Origin: Streptomyces lienomycini
Lineage (GTDB): Bacteria > Actinomycetota > Actinomycetes > Streptomycetales > Streptomycetaceae
Assembly (NCBI RefSeq): GCF_027947595.1
Contig: NZ_CP116257.1
Location: 5,022,001 to 5,086,000 of the forward strand
Direction: 5' to 3'
Length of the DNA stretch: 64,000 nucleotides
Part shown: piece by piece, positions 42,286 to 55,798 of the stretch
Position numbering within the stretch: the stretch's first letter is position 1
Layout: each line of letters begins with the position of its first letter
Program-made: the position numbers and the translations under genes
Notes under the pieces: model-generated
The model's database searches: none
Seen by the model: the letters and a program-made list of their open reading frames with translations, nothing else
Told to the model about the DNA's origin: nothing

Positions 42286-43508
42286 CGGATCGGCATCCCG
42301 GCGAGCGTCCGCGCGATCACCAGCCGCTGGATCTCACTCGTGCCCTCGAAGATCGTGTAGATCGCGGAGTCCCGGTGCATCCGCTCCACCGGGTACTCCC
42401 GCGTGTAGCCGTTGCCGCCCAGGATCTGGATCGCCTGGGCGGTCACCTTCTTCGCGGTCTCGCTCGCGAACAGCTTGGACATCGAGCCCTCGGCCGCCGT
42501 GAACGGCTTGCCGTTGATCGCCATCCAGGACGCCCGCCACACCAGCAGCCGGGCCGCGTCGATGGACGTGCGCATGTCGGCGAGCTGGAAGGCGACGCCC
42601 TGGTTGTCGATGATCGGCCGCCCGAACTGCTCCCGGGTCTGCGCGTACTCCAGCGCCACCTCGTACGCGGCCCGGGCCGTGCCCACCGCCATCGCGCCGA
42701 CCGCCGGGCGGGACGCCTCGAAGGTGGCCATCGCCGCGTTCTTCACACGCTCGCCGCCCTTCTTGGCCTTCTCCCGGGCGCGGGCGAGGCGGGCGTCCAG
42801 CTTCTCCTTGCCGCCGAGCAGGCAGGAGCCGGGCACGCGCACGTCGTCGAGGACGACCTCGGCGGTGTGCGAGGCGCGGATGCCGTGCTTCTTGAACTTC
42901 TGGCCCTGGGACAGCCCCGGGGTGCTCGGCGGGACGATGAAGGAGGCGTGGCCCTTGGAGCCCAGGTCCGGGTCGACGACCGCGACGACGACGTGGACAT
43001 TGGCGATGCCGCCGTTGGTCGCCCAGGTCTTGGTGCCGTTGAGGACCCACTCGTCCTTGGCCTCGTCGTACACGGCACGCGTGCGCAGGGAGGCCACGTC
43101 GGAGCCGGCGTCGGGCTCGGAGGAGCAGAAGGCGGCGACCTTGACGTCGTTGGCGTCGCCGTACATCTGGGGGATCCAGGTGCCGATCTGCTCCTCGGTG
43201 CCGTTGGCGAGGACGCCGACGGCGGCGAGGCCGGTACCGACGATCGACAGGGCGATGCCCGCGTCGCCCCAGAACAGCTCCTCCATCGCCATGGGGATGC
43301 CGAGGCCGGTGGGGTCGAAGTACTGCTGGGCGTAGAAGTCCAGGGAGTAGATGCCGACCTTGGCGGCCTCCTGGATGACGGGCCAGGGGGTCTCCTCGCG
43401 CTCGTCCCATTCGGCGGCCGCGGGGCGGATGACGTCGGCCGCGAAGCCGTGCAGCCAGTCCCGGACCTCCTTCTGTTCGTCGCTCAGCTCCATGGTGAAC
43501 TCGGCCAT
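42282..43508 (-). CDS. Acyl-CoA dehydrogenase (FadE-type)
   Basis: 408 residues from ATG 43508 with GGAGGGG before it; a longer frame upstream has no ribosome site. The motifs are complete: FCSSEPDAGSDVASLRTRAVYDEAKDEWVLNGTKTWATNG (flavin loop) and YTREYPVERMHRDSAIYTIFEGTSEIQRLVIARTLAG with the C-terminal catalytic Glu in FEGTSE. A lysine-rich insertion (REKAKKGGERVKNAAM) is seen. It catalyses the first step of beta-oxidation. A divergent TetR gene lies 170 bp away with dyads between, so control by that regulator is likely. Confidence 0.92.
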   Translation of the reverse strand: MAEFTMELSDEQKEVRDWLHGFAADVIRPAAAEWDEREETPWPVIQEAAKVGIYSLDFYAQQYFDPTGLGIPMAMEELFWGDAGIALSIVGTGLAAVGVLANGTEEQIGTWIPQMYGDANDVKVAAFCSSEPDAGSDVASLRTRAVYDEAKDEWVLNGTKTWATNGGIANVHVVVAVVDPDLGSKGHASFIVPPSTPGLSQGQKFKKHGIRASHTAEVVLDDVRVPGSCLLGGKEKLDARLARAREKAKKGGERVKNAAMATFEASRPAVGAMAVGTARAAYEVALEYAQTREQFGRPIIDNQGVAFQLADMRTSIDAARLLVWRASWMAINGKPFTAAEGSMSKLFASETAKKVTAQAIQILGGNGYTREYPVERMHRDSAIYTIFEGTSEIQRLVIARTLAGMPIR

Positions 43509-43533
43509 GTCCCCTCCAGTGACGCCCATGCAT

Positions 43534-43548
43534 GTTACTTGCGGTAAC
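43534..43548. promoter_or_regulatory. Operator dyad GTTAC-N5-GTAAC between acyl-CoA dehydrogenase and TetR
   Basis: A perfect 5-bp inverted repeat. A second, imperfect copy starts at 43558 (GTTAC then GGGTAGG). The pair lies upstream of both divergent genes and fits TetR binding. Confidence 0.65.
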
Positions 43549-43678
43549 CCCGAGTCTGTTACCGGTGGGTAGGAAAAGTCAACTCCCGGGGCCCCCTCGC
43601 CCTCCCGTTCGATGTCACGTGCCCTGTGAGTGTTAGTTTGCGCAGGCGTCACCGAAACAGCACGGGTGGGGAGAGCAC

Positions 43679-44335
43679 ATGAACACCACGCAGCGGACCG
43701 GTCAGCAGACGTCCGCCGACCGCAGACGGCGCGAGCTGCTCGAGGCCGCCGACCGGGTGGTGCTGCGCGACGGTCCGCACGCCTCGATGAACGCCATCGC
43801 CGCCGAGGCCGGCATCACCAAACCGATCCTCTACCGCCACTTCGGCGACAAGGGCGGACTCTACGCCGCCCTCGCCGTCCGGCACACGGACGCCCTGCTC
43901 GCCTCGCTGCGGGCCGCCCTGGACGCCCCGGCGGAGCGGCGGCAGCGCGTCGAGGCCACCCTGGACACCTACCTGGCGGCCATCGAGGCCCGCCCTCAGG
44001 TGTACCGCTTCCTGATGCACCCGGCGGAGGGCAGCGCCACTCCGGGCGACCAGGCCGAGCAGGGCTTCGACGTCGGCAGGCACTCGGCGCCGCTGCTGCG
44101 CCGCATGGGCGAGGAGCTGGCCCAGGTCATCGAGGAGCGCCTCGACGTCGGACCGGGCACCCAGCAGCTGGCCCGGGTGTGGGGGCACGGGATCGTCGGC
44201 ATGATGCACGCCGCCGGGGACTGGTGGCTGGGTGAACGCCCCTGCCCGCGGGAGGAGTTGGTCCGCAGCCTGGCCGACCTGCTGTGGGGCCGCCTCGCCG
44301 GGGCCGACGACAAGGCGGGCGGCCCGGGCTTCTGA
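43679..44335 (+). CDS. TetR-family regulator
   Basis: 218 residues. Residues about 14-62 are the TetR helix-turn-helix (RRELLEAADRVVLRDGPHASMNAIAAEAGITKPILYRHFGDKGGLYAAL). The C-terminal helices form the ligand domain. ATG 43679 has GGGGAGAG upstream. The divergent acyl-CoA dehydrogenase and the GTTAC/GTAAC dyads between the genes suggest a local repressor that responds to an acyl-CoA. Confidence 0.9.
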   Translation: MNTTQRTGQQTSADRRRRELLEAADRVVLRDGPHASMNAIAAEAGITKPILYRHFGDKGGLYAALAVRHTDALLASLRAALDAPAERRQRVEATLDTYLAAIEARPQVYRFLMHPAEGSATPGDQAEQGFDVGRHSAPLLRRMGEELAQVIEERLDVGPGTQQLARVWGHGIVGMMHAAGDWWLGERPCPREELVRSLADLLWGRLAGADDKAGGPGF

Positions 44336-44365
44336 AACCAGAGGTTCTGAAACCCCGGGGCCCGC

Positions 44366-44905
44366 TCAGCGGTGCCAGGACGCCCGCGCCACCTGACGCA
44401 TCAGCTTGCGGTGGCGCCTGCCGGTCAGGTGATCGGCGTAGATCCGCCCCTCCAGGTGGTCGCACTCGTGCTGGAGGCACCGGGCGAAGAACCCCGTCCC
44501 GCGTACGGTCACCGGCTCCCCGGTCAGCGTGAAGCCCGTCACGACCGCCTCGTCGTGACGCTCGGTCCCCGCCTCGAGGCCCGGCAGCGACAGACAGCCC
44601 TCCGGGCCGCGCACCACCACCCCGCCGGTCTCGACGAGCCGCGGGTTCACCACGTGTCCCAGGTGCCGCTCGTCCTCGTCGTCCGGGCAGTCGTACACGA
44701 AGACGCGCAGCGCCTCGCCGATCTGGTTGGCGGCCAGGCCGACGCCGTGGGCGGCGTACATGGTCGCGAACAAGTCCTCCACGAGGGCCGCGAGTTCCGG
44801 GCCGAAGTCGGTCACCTCCGCGCAGGGGGCGTGCAGGACGGGGTCGCCGAGGAGGCCGAGGGTGCGGACGCGCCCGTGGGCGCCCGGGATGGAGCCGTGT
44901 CGCAT
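44366..44905 (-). CDS. def: Peptide deformylase
   Basis: 179 residues from ATG 44905, which has no Shine-Dalgarno. A -10-like TACTCT lies 7 bp before it, so it may be leaderless. The three family motifs are present: GVGLAANQIG, EGCLSLPG (zinc or iron cysteine) and QHECDHLEG (HExxH). It removes the formyl group from nascent proteins. Streptomyces usually have several deformylases; this one is convergent with the TetR gene and divergent from murT. Confidence 0.93.
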   Translation of the reverse strand: MRHGSIPGAHGRVRTLGLLGDPVLHAPCAEVTDFGPELAALVEDLFATMYAAHGVGLAANQIGEALRVFVYDCPDDEDERHLGHVVNPRLVETGGVVVRGPEGCLSLPGLEAGTERHDEAVVTGFTLTGEPVTVRGTGFFARCLQHECDHLEGRIYADHLTGRRHRKLMRQVARASWHR

Positions 44906-45083
44906 GACGGCCAGAGTAAGGTCCCTGTGTCCCCCGGCGGCTCGCGCCCACCGCCGGACCTGGTGGCCGGTGCCGCGATTCGGGAGTGCGAATGGATCTC
45001 GATAGGCTGAGGCCCACACCACGTGGCCGTCAGGCTTCACAGGCTTCAGGCGCGGCGCGTACGGCAAGGAGGATCGAGAACTG

Positions 45084-46322
45084 ATGGCAGGCAACTCGGA
45101 CCCGCTCACGCCGCGGGCCAAGATCGCCGTGACCGCGGGCAAGGCGGTCGCGGCGGCGTCCCGCGCCGCGGGGCGCGGCAGCGGTTCGGTGATCGGCGGC
45201 CGGGTCGCGCTGAAACTCGACCCCGACCTCCTCGGCCGGCTCGCCGGGCACCTCGACGTGACCCTGGTCTCGGCGACCAACGGCAAGACCACCACCACCC
45301 GGCTCATCGCCGAGGCGCTGAAGGCGGCCGGACCGGTCGTCTCCAACGCGCTCGGCGCCAACATGCCGGCCGGCATCACCTCGGCACTCGCGGGCGGCGC
45401 GGAGGCCCGGTACGGGGTCATCGAGGTCGACGAGAAGTACCTCGTCGGCGTCGCCCAGGCCACCGACCCGAAGTGCATCGCGCTGCTCAACCTCTCCCGC
45501 GACCAGCTCGACCGCGCCGCCGAGACCCGCATGCTCGCCGAGAACTGGCGCGAGGGCCTGGCCGGCTCCAAGGCCGTGGTCATCGCCAACGCCGACGACC
45601 CGCTGGTGGTGTGGGCCGCCTCCTCCTCCCCCAACGTGATCTGGGTCGCCGCCGGGCAGATGTGGAAGGACGACGCCTGGTCCTGCCCGTCCTGCGGCGG
45701 CGTGATGCAGCGCCCCGGGGACGACTGGTTCTGCGGCGAGTGCGGCTTCCGCCGCCCGACGCCCAGTTGGGCCCTGTCCGGCGACCACGTCCTCGACCCG
45801 CACGGCTCCGCCTGGCCGATCCACCTCCAGCTGCCGGGCCGCGCCAACAAGGCCAACGCCGCCTCCTCGGCCGCCGTCGCCGCCGTCTTCGGAGTGCCGC
45901 CGCAGGTCGCCCTGGAGCGGATGTACCAGGTGCAGGCGGTCGCCGGCCGTTACGACGTCGTGCAGTTCCAGGGCCGCGACCTGCGGCTGCTGCTCGCCAA
46001 GAACCCGGCGGGCTGGCTGGAGACCTTCTCCCTGATCGACCCGCCGCCCGCTCCGGTGATCCTGTCGGTGAACGCGCGCGGCGCCGACGGCACCGACACC
46101 TCCTGGTTGTGGGACGTGGACTACACCCGGCTGAGCGGCCACCCGATCTGCGTGGTCGGCGACCGGAAGCTGGACCTCGCGGTGCGCCTGGAGGTCGCGA
46201 ACCAGCAGTTCCAGGTGTGCGAGGACCTCGACCAGGCGGTGCAGCTGTGCCCGCCGGGACGCATCGAGGTCATCGCGAACTACACCGCCTTCCAGGACCT
46301 GCGCCGCCGCGTCGGCAACTGA
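45084..46322 (+). CDS. murT: Lipid II isoglutaminyl synthase, Mur ligase subunit MurT
   Basis: 412 residues. A Mur-ligase ATP-binding loop lies at TNGKTTTTR (Lys68). A zinc ribbon with Cys201, Cys204, Cys217 and Cys220 (CPSCGG..CGECGF) is the hallmark of MurT, and the C-terminal domain is DUF1727-like. With GatD it amidates the alpha-carboxylate of D-glutamate in lipid II at the membrane; the two form a heterodimer. AAGGAGG is well placed before ATG 45084. The next gene, gatD, starts 23 bp downstream. Confidence 0.93.
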   Translation: MAGNSDPLTPRAKIAVTAGKAVAAASRAAGRGSGSVIGGRVALKLDPDLLGRLAGHLDVTLVSATNGKTTTTRLIAEALKAAGPVVSNALGANMPAGITSALAGGAEARYGVIEVDEKYLVGVAQATDPKCIALLNLSRDQLDRAAETRMLAENWREGLAGSKAVVIANADDPLVVWAASSSPNVIWVAAGQMWKDDAWSCPSCGGVMQRPGDDWFCGECGFRRPTPSWALSGDHVLDPHGSAWPIHLQLPGRANKANAASSAAVAAVFGVPPQVALERMYQVQAVAGRYDVVQFQGRDLRLLLAKNPAGWLETFSLIDPPPAPVILSVNARGADGTDTSWLWDVDYTRLSGHPICVVGDRKLDLAVRLEVANQQFQVCEDLDQAVQLCPPGRIEVIANYTAFQDLRRRVGN

Positions 46323-46345
46323 CCGCGAGACTTCAGGGGACTTTC

Positions 46346-47074
46346 GTGAGCGACAACCAACTCCGGATCGTCTGGATCTACCCGGACCTCCTCAGCACCT
46401 ACGGCGACCAGGGCAACGCCCTGGTCGTGGAGCGCCGGGCCCGTCAGCGCGGCCTCGACGTCGCCCGGCTCGACGTGCGCAGCGACCAGCCGATCCCGAC
46501 CTCCGGCGACATCTACCTGATCGGCGGCGGCGAGGACCGGCCGCAGCGGCTCGCCGCCGAGCGGCTGCGCCGCGACGGGGGTCTGTACCGGGCGGTGGAG
46601 AACGGCGCGATCGTCTTCTCCGTCTGCGCCGGCTACCAGATCCTGGGCCAGGAGTTCATCAACGACCTGGGTCAGCGCGAGCCGGGCCTGGGCCTGCTCG
46701 ACGTGGTCTCGACCCGCGGGGAGGGCGAGCGCTGTGTCGGCGACGTCCTCGGGGACATCGACCCGCGTCTCGGCCTGCCGCCGCTGACCGGTTTCGAGAA
46801 CCACCAGGGCGTCACCCACATCGGTCCGGGCGCGCGCCCGCTCGCCCAGGTCCGCTTCGGCAACGGCAACGGCACGGGCGACGGCACCGAGGGCGCGTAC
46901 AACGACACGGTCTTCGGCACGTACATGCACGGTCCCGTGCTGGCGCGCAACCCGCAGATCGCGGACCTGCTGCTCAAGCTGGCCCTCGACGTGAACGCGC
47001 TGCCGCCGACCGACGACCGCTGGTACGAGGCGCTCCGCAACGAGCGCATCGCGGCGGCGCAGCAGCCCGCGTGA
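46346..47074 (+). CDS. gatD: Lipid II isoglutaminyl synthase, glutamine amidotransferase GatD
   Basis: 242 residues, GTG 46346 with CAGGGGA upstream. Class I (CobB/CobQ-like) glutaminase: catalytic Cys94 in FSVCAGYQILGQ, the His in YMHGPVL. It supplies ammonia to MurT, encoded directly upstream. Cys94 is the same position as in S. aureus GatD. This pair is conserved next to phosphofructokinase in other Streptomyces. A weak spacer follows before pfkA. Confidence 0.93.
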   Translation: MSDNQLRIVWIYPDLLSTYGDQGNALVVERRARQRGLDVARLDVRSDQPIPTSGDIYLIGGGEDRPQRLAAERLRRDGGLYRAVENGAIVFSVCAGYQILGQEFINDLGQREPGLGLLDVVSTRGEGERCVGDVLGDIDPRLGLPPLTGFENHQGVTHIGPGARPLAQVRFGNGNGTGDGTEGAYNDTVFGTYMHGPVLARNPQIADLLLKLALDVNALPPTDDRWYEALRNERIAAAQQPA

Positions 47075-47240
47075 CGGTTGTCCCGGTGGCCCGTCTGATG
47101 ACTCGTCCGCACAGGTGAGCGGGCACGTCCACCAGACGGACGCACGGTTCGGTCCCGCCCCCCGATGCCGCTAGGGTGGCGGGGATCGAGCCGGACAGCG
47201 CGGTCCGGACCCGTGCCACGTTGAGAAGGTATTTCGGGCT

Positions 47241-48266
47241 ATGCGCATTGGTGTCCTCACGTCCGGCGGCGACTGCCCCGGCCTGAACGCCGTCATCCGG
47301 TCCGTCGTGCACCGTGCCGTCGTCGACCACGGCGACGAGGTCATCGGTTTCCGGGACGGCTGGAAGGGCCTCCTGGAGTGCGACTACCTCAAGCTCGACC
47401 TGGACGCGGTCGGCGGCATCCTGGCCCGCGGCGGCACCATCCTCGGCTCCTCCCGGGTCCGTCCCGAGCACCTGCGGGACGGCGTGGAGCGGGCGCGCGG
47501 GCACGTCCAGGAGCTGGGCCTCGACGCGATCATCCCGATCGGCGGCGAGGGCACCCTGAAGGCGGCCCGGCTGCTGTCCGACAACGGTCTGCCGATCGTG
47601 GGCGTGCCGAAGACCATCGACAACGACATAGCGGTCACCGACGTCACCTTCGGCTTCGACACCGCGGTGACCGTCGCCACCGAGGCCCTGGACCGGCTGA
47701 AGACGACCGCCGAGTCCCACCAGCGGGTACTGATCGTCGAGGTCATGGGCCGGCACACCGGCTGGATCGCACTGCACTCGGGCATGGCGGCCGGCGCGCA
47801 CGCCGTCGTCGTACCGGAGCGGCCCTTCGACATCGACGAGCTGACCGCGAAGGTCGGCGAGCGCTTCTCGGCCGGCAAGCGGTTCGCCATCGTGGTTGCC
47901 GCGGAGGGTGCCAAGCCGAAGACCGGGACCATGGACTTCGACGAGGGCGGCAAGGACGTCTACGGCCACGAGCGCTTCGCCGGGATCGCCCGCCAGCTCT
48001 CGATCGAGCTGGAGGAGCGGCTCGGCAAGGAGGCCCGGCCGGTGATACTCGGGCACGTCCAGCGCGGCGGCACGCCGACGGCGTACGACCGGGTGCTGGC
48101 GACGCGGTTCGGGTGGCACGCGGTGGAGGCGGTGCACCGCGGGGAGTTCGGCATGATGACGGCGCTGCGGGGGACGGACATCGAGATGGTGTCGCTGGCC
48201 GACGCGGTGGAGTCGTTGAAGACCGTGCCGGACGCGCGGTACGCGGAGGCGGAGTGTGTTCTGTGA
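47241..48266 (+). CDS. pfkA: ATP-dependent 6-phosphofructokinase, group III
   Basis: 341 residues. GGDCPGLNAVIR is the N-terminal phosphate-binding loop. In IGGEGTLKAA, Gly104 and in VPKTIDND, Lys124 are the residues associated with ATP rather than pyrophosphate use in group III enzymes. MGRHTGWIA and RGGTPTAYDR complete the family motifs. It phosphorylates fructose 6-phosphate in glycolysis. GAGAAGG precedes ATG 47241. It corresponds to one of three S. coelicolor phosphofructokinases; a terminator hairpin follows. Confidence 0.95.
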   Translation: MRIGVLTSGGDCPGLNAVIRSVVHRAVVDHGDEVIGFRDGWKGLLECDYLKLDLDAVGGILARGGTILGSSRVRPEHLRDGVERARGHVQELGLDAIIPIGGEGTLKAARLLSDNGLPIVGVPKTIDNDIAVTDVTFGFDTAVTVATEALDRLKTTAESHQRVLIVEVMGRHTGWIALHSGMAAGAHAVVVPERPFDIDELTAKVGERFSAGKRFAIVVAAEGAKPKTGTMDFDEGGKDVYGHERFAGIARQLSIELEERLGKEARPVILGHVQRGGTPTAYDRVLATRFGWHAVEAVHRGEFGMMTALRGTDIEMVSLADAVESLKTVPDARYAEAECVL

Positions 48267-48358
48267 GGTTGCGGCAGTACTCCGTCCGCGGGTGATCCGT
48301 GGTCGCTCGCGCCCGTGCGGCGGAGCCGCAGACTGACACAGCCCCGCGCCCCTTTCGG

Positions 48359-48390
48359 CCGCCCCCGGTGACAGAAGTCGCCGGGGGCGG
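48359..48390 (+). terminator. Hairpin terminator after pfkA
   Basis: CCGCCCCCGG (48359-48368) pairs perfectly with CCGGGGGCGG (48381-48390) over a 12-nt loop, then TTCTACG. Confidence 0.7.
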
Positions 48391-48456
48391 TTCTACGCTG
48401 GCTTCGGACAAGCGGCGTTCAACCGCGCTCAACCCCCACGAAACAGGAGCGGGCGG

Positions 48457-49407
48457 ATGGATCACAGCGGGCACGGCATGACGATGGATCTGCCGCCGTT
48501 CACGCTGGGGCGGGGGCTCGCCTGGTCGGCGGACCCGTTCTTCCTGATCGCCTGCCTCCTGGGGCTGGCGCTGTACGGCTGGGGCGTCGTCCGTCTGGTG
48601 CGGCGCGGCGACAAGTGGCCGGTCGGCCGGACCGTGGCCTTCGTGGCCGGTGTGCTGAGCATCGCGCTGATGATGTGCACCAAGCTGAACGACTACGGCA
48701 TGGTCATGTTCAGCGTGCACATGGTGCAGCACATGGTGATCAGCATGGTGTCGCCGATCCTGCTGCTGCTCGGCGCCCCGATCACGCTGGCCCTGCGCGC
48801 GCTGCCCCCGGCGGGCCGCGGCCGCAAGGGGCCCCGCGAGCTGCTGCTGATGCTGCTGCACAGCCGCTACATGCGGATCATCACGCATCCGGCGTTCACC
48901 ATCCCGCTGTTCATCGCGAGTCTGTACGCCCTGTACTTCACCCCCCTCTTCGACACCCTCATGGGCTCGCAGGCCGGGCACATCGCGATGATGGTGCACT
49001 TCCTCGCCGTGGGCGTGGTGTTCTTCTGGCCGATCATGGGCGTGGACCCGGGCCCGCACCGGCCGGGGTACCTGATGCGGATGCTGGAGCTGTTCGCGGG
49101 CATGCCCTTCCACGCCTTCTTCGGCATCGCGCTGATGATGGCCTCCTCCCCGATGGTCGAGACGTTCAAGAACCCGCCCGCCTCGCTCGGCATCGACGCG
49201 CTCTCCGACCAGAACGCGGCCGGCGGCATCGCCTGGGCGTTCAGCGAGGTCCCGTCCGTGCTGGTCCTGCTCGCCCTGCTCTTCCAGTGGTACGCCTCGG
49301 AGGAGCGGCAGGCCCGGCGCAGCGACCGCGCCGCCGACCGGGACGGCGACAAGGAACTCGCGGCGTACAACGCCTATCTGGCCTCACTGAACACACGCGG
49401 CGGCTGA
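48457..49407 (+). CDS. CtaG/Caa3-type cytochrome c oxidase assembly membrane protein
   Basis: 316 residues, six or seven membrane segments (e.g. PFFLIACLLGLALYGWGVV, MVISMVSPILLLLGAPITLAL, IAMMVHFLAVGVVFFWPIMGV). The N-terminal MDHSGHGM and histidines in HMVQHMV and MVHFL could bind copper. The family (caa3_CtaG) helps insert copper into the oxidase. AGGAGCGGG lies before ATG 48457. A small membrane gene follows. Function comes from the family only. Confidence 0.83.
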   Translation: MDHSGHGMTMDLPPFTLGRGLAWSADPFFLIACLLGLALYGWGVVRLVRRGDKWPVGRTVAFVAGVLSIALMMCTKLNDYGMVMFSVHMVQHMVISMVSPILLLLGAPITLALRALPPAGRGRKGPRELLLMLLHSRYMRIITHPAFTIPLFIASLYALYFTPLFDTLMGSQAGHIAMMVHFLAVGVVFFWPIMGVDPGPHRPGYLMRMLELFAGMPFHAFFGIALMMASSPMVETFKNPPASLGIDALSDQNAAGGIAWAFSEVPSVLVLLALLFQWYASEERQARRSDRAADRDGDKELAAYNAYLASLNTRGG

Positions 49408-49450
49408 ACGGGGCACCATGGAGGGCAACGGACACGAGGAGGGTGTTGCG

Positions 49451-49621
49451 ATGCCCGGTTCCACGGACGGTTCGACGAAGACGATGGGGGCGCTCACCAT
49501 CGGCGGCCTGGTCGCGGTGACGGCCTACACGGTGGCGCTCGGAAGCAACGGCTGGCTGTGGTTCGGCTGGGTCGTGCTGGGCCTGATCACCGTGGGACTG
49601 GTGGCCACGCGCAGCGCCTGA
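49451..49621 (+). CDS. Small membrane protein (56 aa)
   Basis: ATG 49451 with GAGGAGGG (49436-49443) at 7-bp spacing; an upstream in-frame ATG at 49418 is weaker. Two hydrophobic segments, MGALTIGGLVAVTAYTVALG and WLWFGWVVLGLITVGLVAT, joined by a short SNG turn. Cotranscribed with the CtaG-like gene from its spacing; no known function. Confidence 0.7.
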   Translation: MPGSTDGSTKTMGALTIGGLVAVTAYTVALGSNGWLWFGWVVLGLITVGLVATRSA

Positions 49622-49661
49622 GCCCCGCGCGGGGTGCCCGGGGACTCACCGGTGCCACGGC

Positions 49662-54243
<4,582 letters not shown>

Positions 54244-54320
54244 GAAGGTGGAGTGTAGGGGCGATCCGTGCGCCTGCACACGCCTGCGACGTGGACCTGT
54301 GCGCTGGATACAGTGCCCGC
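54244..54320. promoter_or_regulatory. Divergent promoter region, response regulator and Lrp genes
   Basis: On the minus strand TACACT (54257-54252) serves the response regulator. On the plus strand TGCGAC (54285-54290) and TACAGT (54309-54314) with an 18-bp spacer serve the Lrp gene, 6 bp before its ATG. Both genes appear leaderless. Confidence 0.5.
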
Positions 54321-54824
54321 ATGAGCAGCAGGCCCGCTTCGTTCGACGAACTCGACCGGAAGATCGTCACCGCCCTGATGGAGAACGCCCGGACGTCCTT
54401 CGCGGAGATCGGGGCGGAGATCGGACTCTCCTCCACGGCGGTCAAGCGCCGGGTGGACCGGCTGCGCGAGACGGATGTGATCACCGGGTTCACGGCGACG
54501 GTGCGGCCCTCGGCGCTGGGGTGGCGCACGGAGGCGTACGTGGAGGTGTACTGCGAGGGGGCGGCGCCGCCGCGGCGGCTCGCGGAGGTCGTGCGGGGCT
54601 ATCCGGAGATCACGGCGGCGATGACGGTGACCGGCGGCGCGGACGCGCTGCTGCACGTGCGGGCGCGGGACGTGGAGCACTTCGAGGAGGTGCTGGAGCG
54701 GATCCGTGCGGAGCCGTTCATCCGGAAGACGATCAGTGTGATGGTGCTGTCCCACCTGATCCCGGAGAGTCCGGAGGCGGGAGCGGCCCTGCTCGCCCCG
54801 GACGGCGCAGCAGACGAGCGCTGA
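54321..54824 (+). CDS. Lrp/AsnC-family regulator
   Basis: 167 residues. Helix-turn-helix DELDRKIVTALMENARTSFAEIGAEIGLSSTAVKRRVDRLRETDVITGFTA (about 10-60), then the RAM/ligand domain (YVEVYCEGAAPPRRLAEVVRGYPEITAAMTVTGGADALLHVRARDVEHFEEVLERI). ATG 54321 is 6 bp after TACAGT (leaderless); a GTG 30 bp upstream is unlikely. Lrp proteins respond to amino acids. The following dimethylargininase and ornithine aminotransferase genes, and the large symmetrical site 54831-54878 before them, point to control of arginine/ornithine use. Confidence 0.9.
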   Translation: MSSRPASFDELDRKIVTALMENARTSFAEIGAEIGLSSTAVKRRVDRLRETDVITGFTATVRPSALGWRTEAYVEVYCEGAAPPRRLAEVVRGYPEITAAMTVTGGADALLHVRARDVEHFEEVLERIRAEPFIRKTISVMVLSHLIPESPEAGAALLAPDGAADER

Positions 54825-54830
54825 CCGGGC

Positions 54831-54902
54831 GGACAACGCAGCGATCCTGCGGGAACACGCAGCTTTCGTCGCTTGTCCGGCGTGGGCGTCACTTCCTACC
54901 GT
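54831..54902 (+). promoter_or_regulatory. Operator and promoter of the ddaH-rocD operon
   Basis: GGACAA (54831-54836) and TTGTCC (54873-54878) bound a 48-bp region containing three CGCAG/CTGCG copies, a size and layout suited to a multimeric Lrp protein. TTGTCC also serves as -35, with TACCGT (54897-54902) as -10 and an 18-bp spacer. Confidence 0.55.
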
Positions 54903-54949
54903 GGTGTCGACACCCCGTCACGCACCGTGAAAAGCGGAGGTACCCCTCT

Positions 54950-55798
54950 GTGACCGAGTCCCGTGTGCCGCGCCGGCGGCGATTCGTGGTCTGCGAACCC
55001 AGACACTTCGCCGTGCAGTACGCGATCAACCCGTGGATGAGCACCGACCGACCCGTCGACGTCGTCCGCGCCCTCGACCAGTGGCAGGCGCTGGTCGACA
55101 CCTACCGTGCCCACGGCCACACCGTGGACACCGTCGGGCCGGTCCCCGACCTGCCGGACATGGTCTTCGCCGCGAACTGCGCGGTGGTGGTCGGGGGCCG
55201 GGTCTTCGGCTCCCTCTTCCACGCGCCCGAGCGGCGTCCCGAGTCCGTTCCCTTCGAGGCGTGGTTCAAGACGGAGGGCTTCGAGGTCCAGCATCCCGAG
55301 TCGGTCTGCGAGGGCGAGGGCGACCTGGTCCCGGCGGGGCCCTGGATCCTGGCCGGCACGGGGTTCCGCACCACCCGCGAGGCGCACCGCGAGGTGCAGG
55401 AGTTCTTCGGGGTTCCGGTGATCTCGCTGACCCTGGTCGACCCGTACTTCTACCACCTGGACACGGCGCTGTTCGTCCTCAACGACGGTGCGGACACCGG
55501 CGGCGGGAGTGGCGGGAACATCGCCTACTACCCCGGCGCCTTCTCGCCCGGCAGCCGCGAGGTGCTGGAGCGGCTCTACCCGGACGCGGTGATCGCCACC
55601 CGCGAGGACGCGATGGCGTTCGGGCTCAACTCCGTGTCCGACGGACGGCACGTGTTCATCGCGCCCGAAGCCCGGGACCTGGCCGACCGGCTCGCCGGTC
55701 TCGGCTACCTGCCCGTGCCCGTCGACCTGTCCGAGTTCCACAAGGCCGGTGGCGGCATCAAGTGCTGCACCCAGGAGATCCGGGAGACCCGCTCATGA
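54950..55798 (+). CDS. ddaH: Dimethylarginine dimethylaminohydrolase (dimethylargininase)
   Basis: 282 residues; GTG 54950 with GCGGAGG at 54934-54940. Guanidine-modifying (pentein) fold: MVFAANCAVV and EGEGDLV for substrate binding, catalytic His169 in YFYHLDTALF and the nucleophile in KCCTQEIRE (Cys272 or Cys273 adjacent, the latter by alignment). It hydrolyses dimethylarginine to citrulline and dimethylamine; the S. coelicolor enzyme of this type has been described. Shares ATGA with rocD. Confidence 0.88.
   Translation: MTESRVPRRRRFVVCEPRHFAVQYAINPWMSTDRPVDVVRALDQWQALVDTYRAHGHTVDTVGPVPDLPDMVFAANCAVVVGGRVFGSLFHAPERRPESVPFEAWFKTEGFEVQHPESVCEGEGDLVPAGPWILAGTGFRTTREAHREVQEFFGVPVISLTLVDPYFYHLDTALFVLNDGADTGGGSGGNIAYYPGAFSPGSREVLERLYPDAVIATREDAMAFGLNSVSDGRHVFIAPEARDLADRLAGLGYLPVPVDLSEFHKAGGGIKCCTQEIRETRS

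Noticed and set aside
49623..49634. CCCCGCGCGGGG after the small membrane gene as terminator
   Set aside because: A stem without a proper loop and no T-run; common by chance at this GC content.
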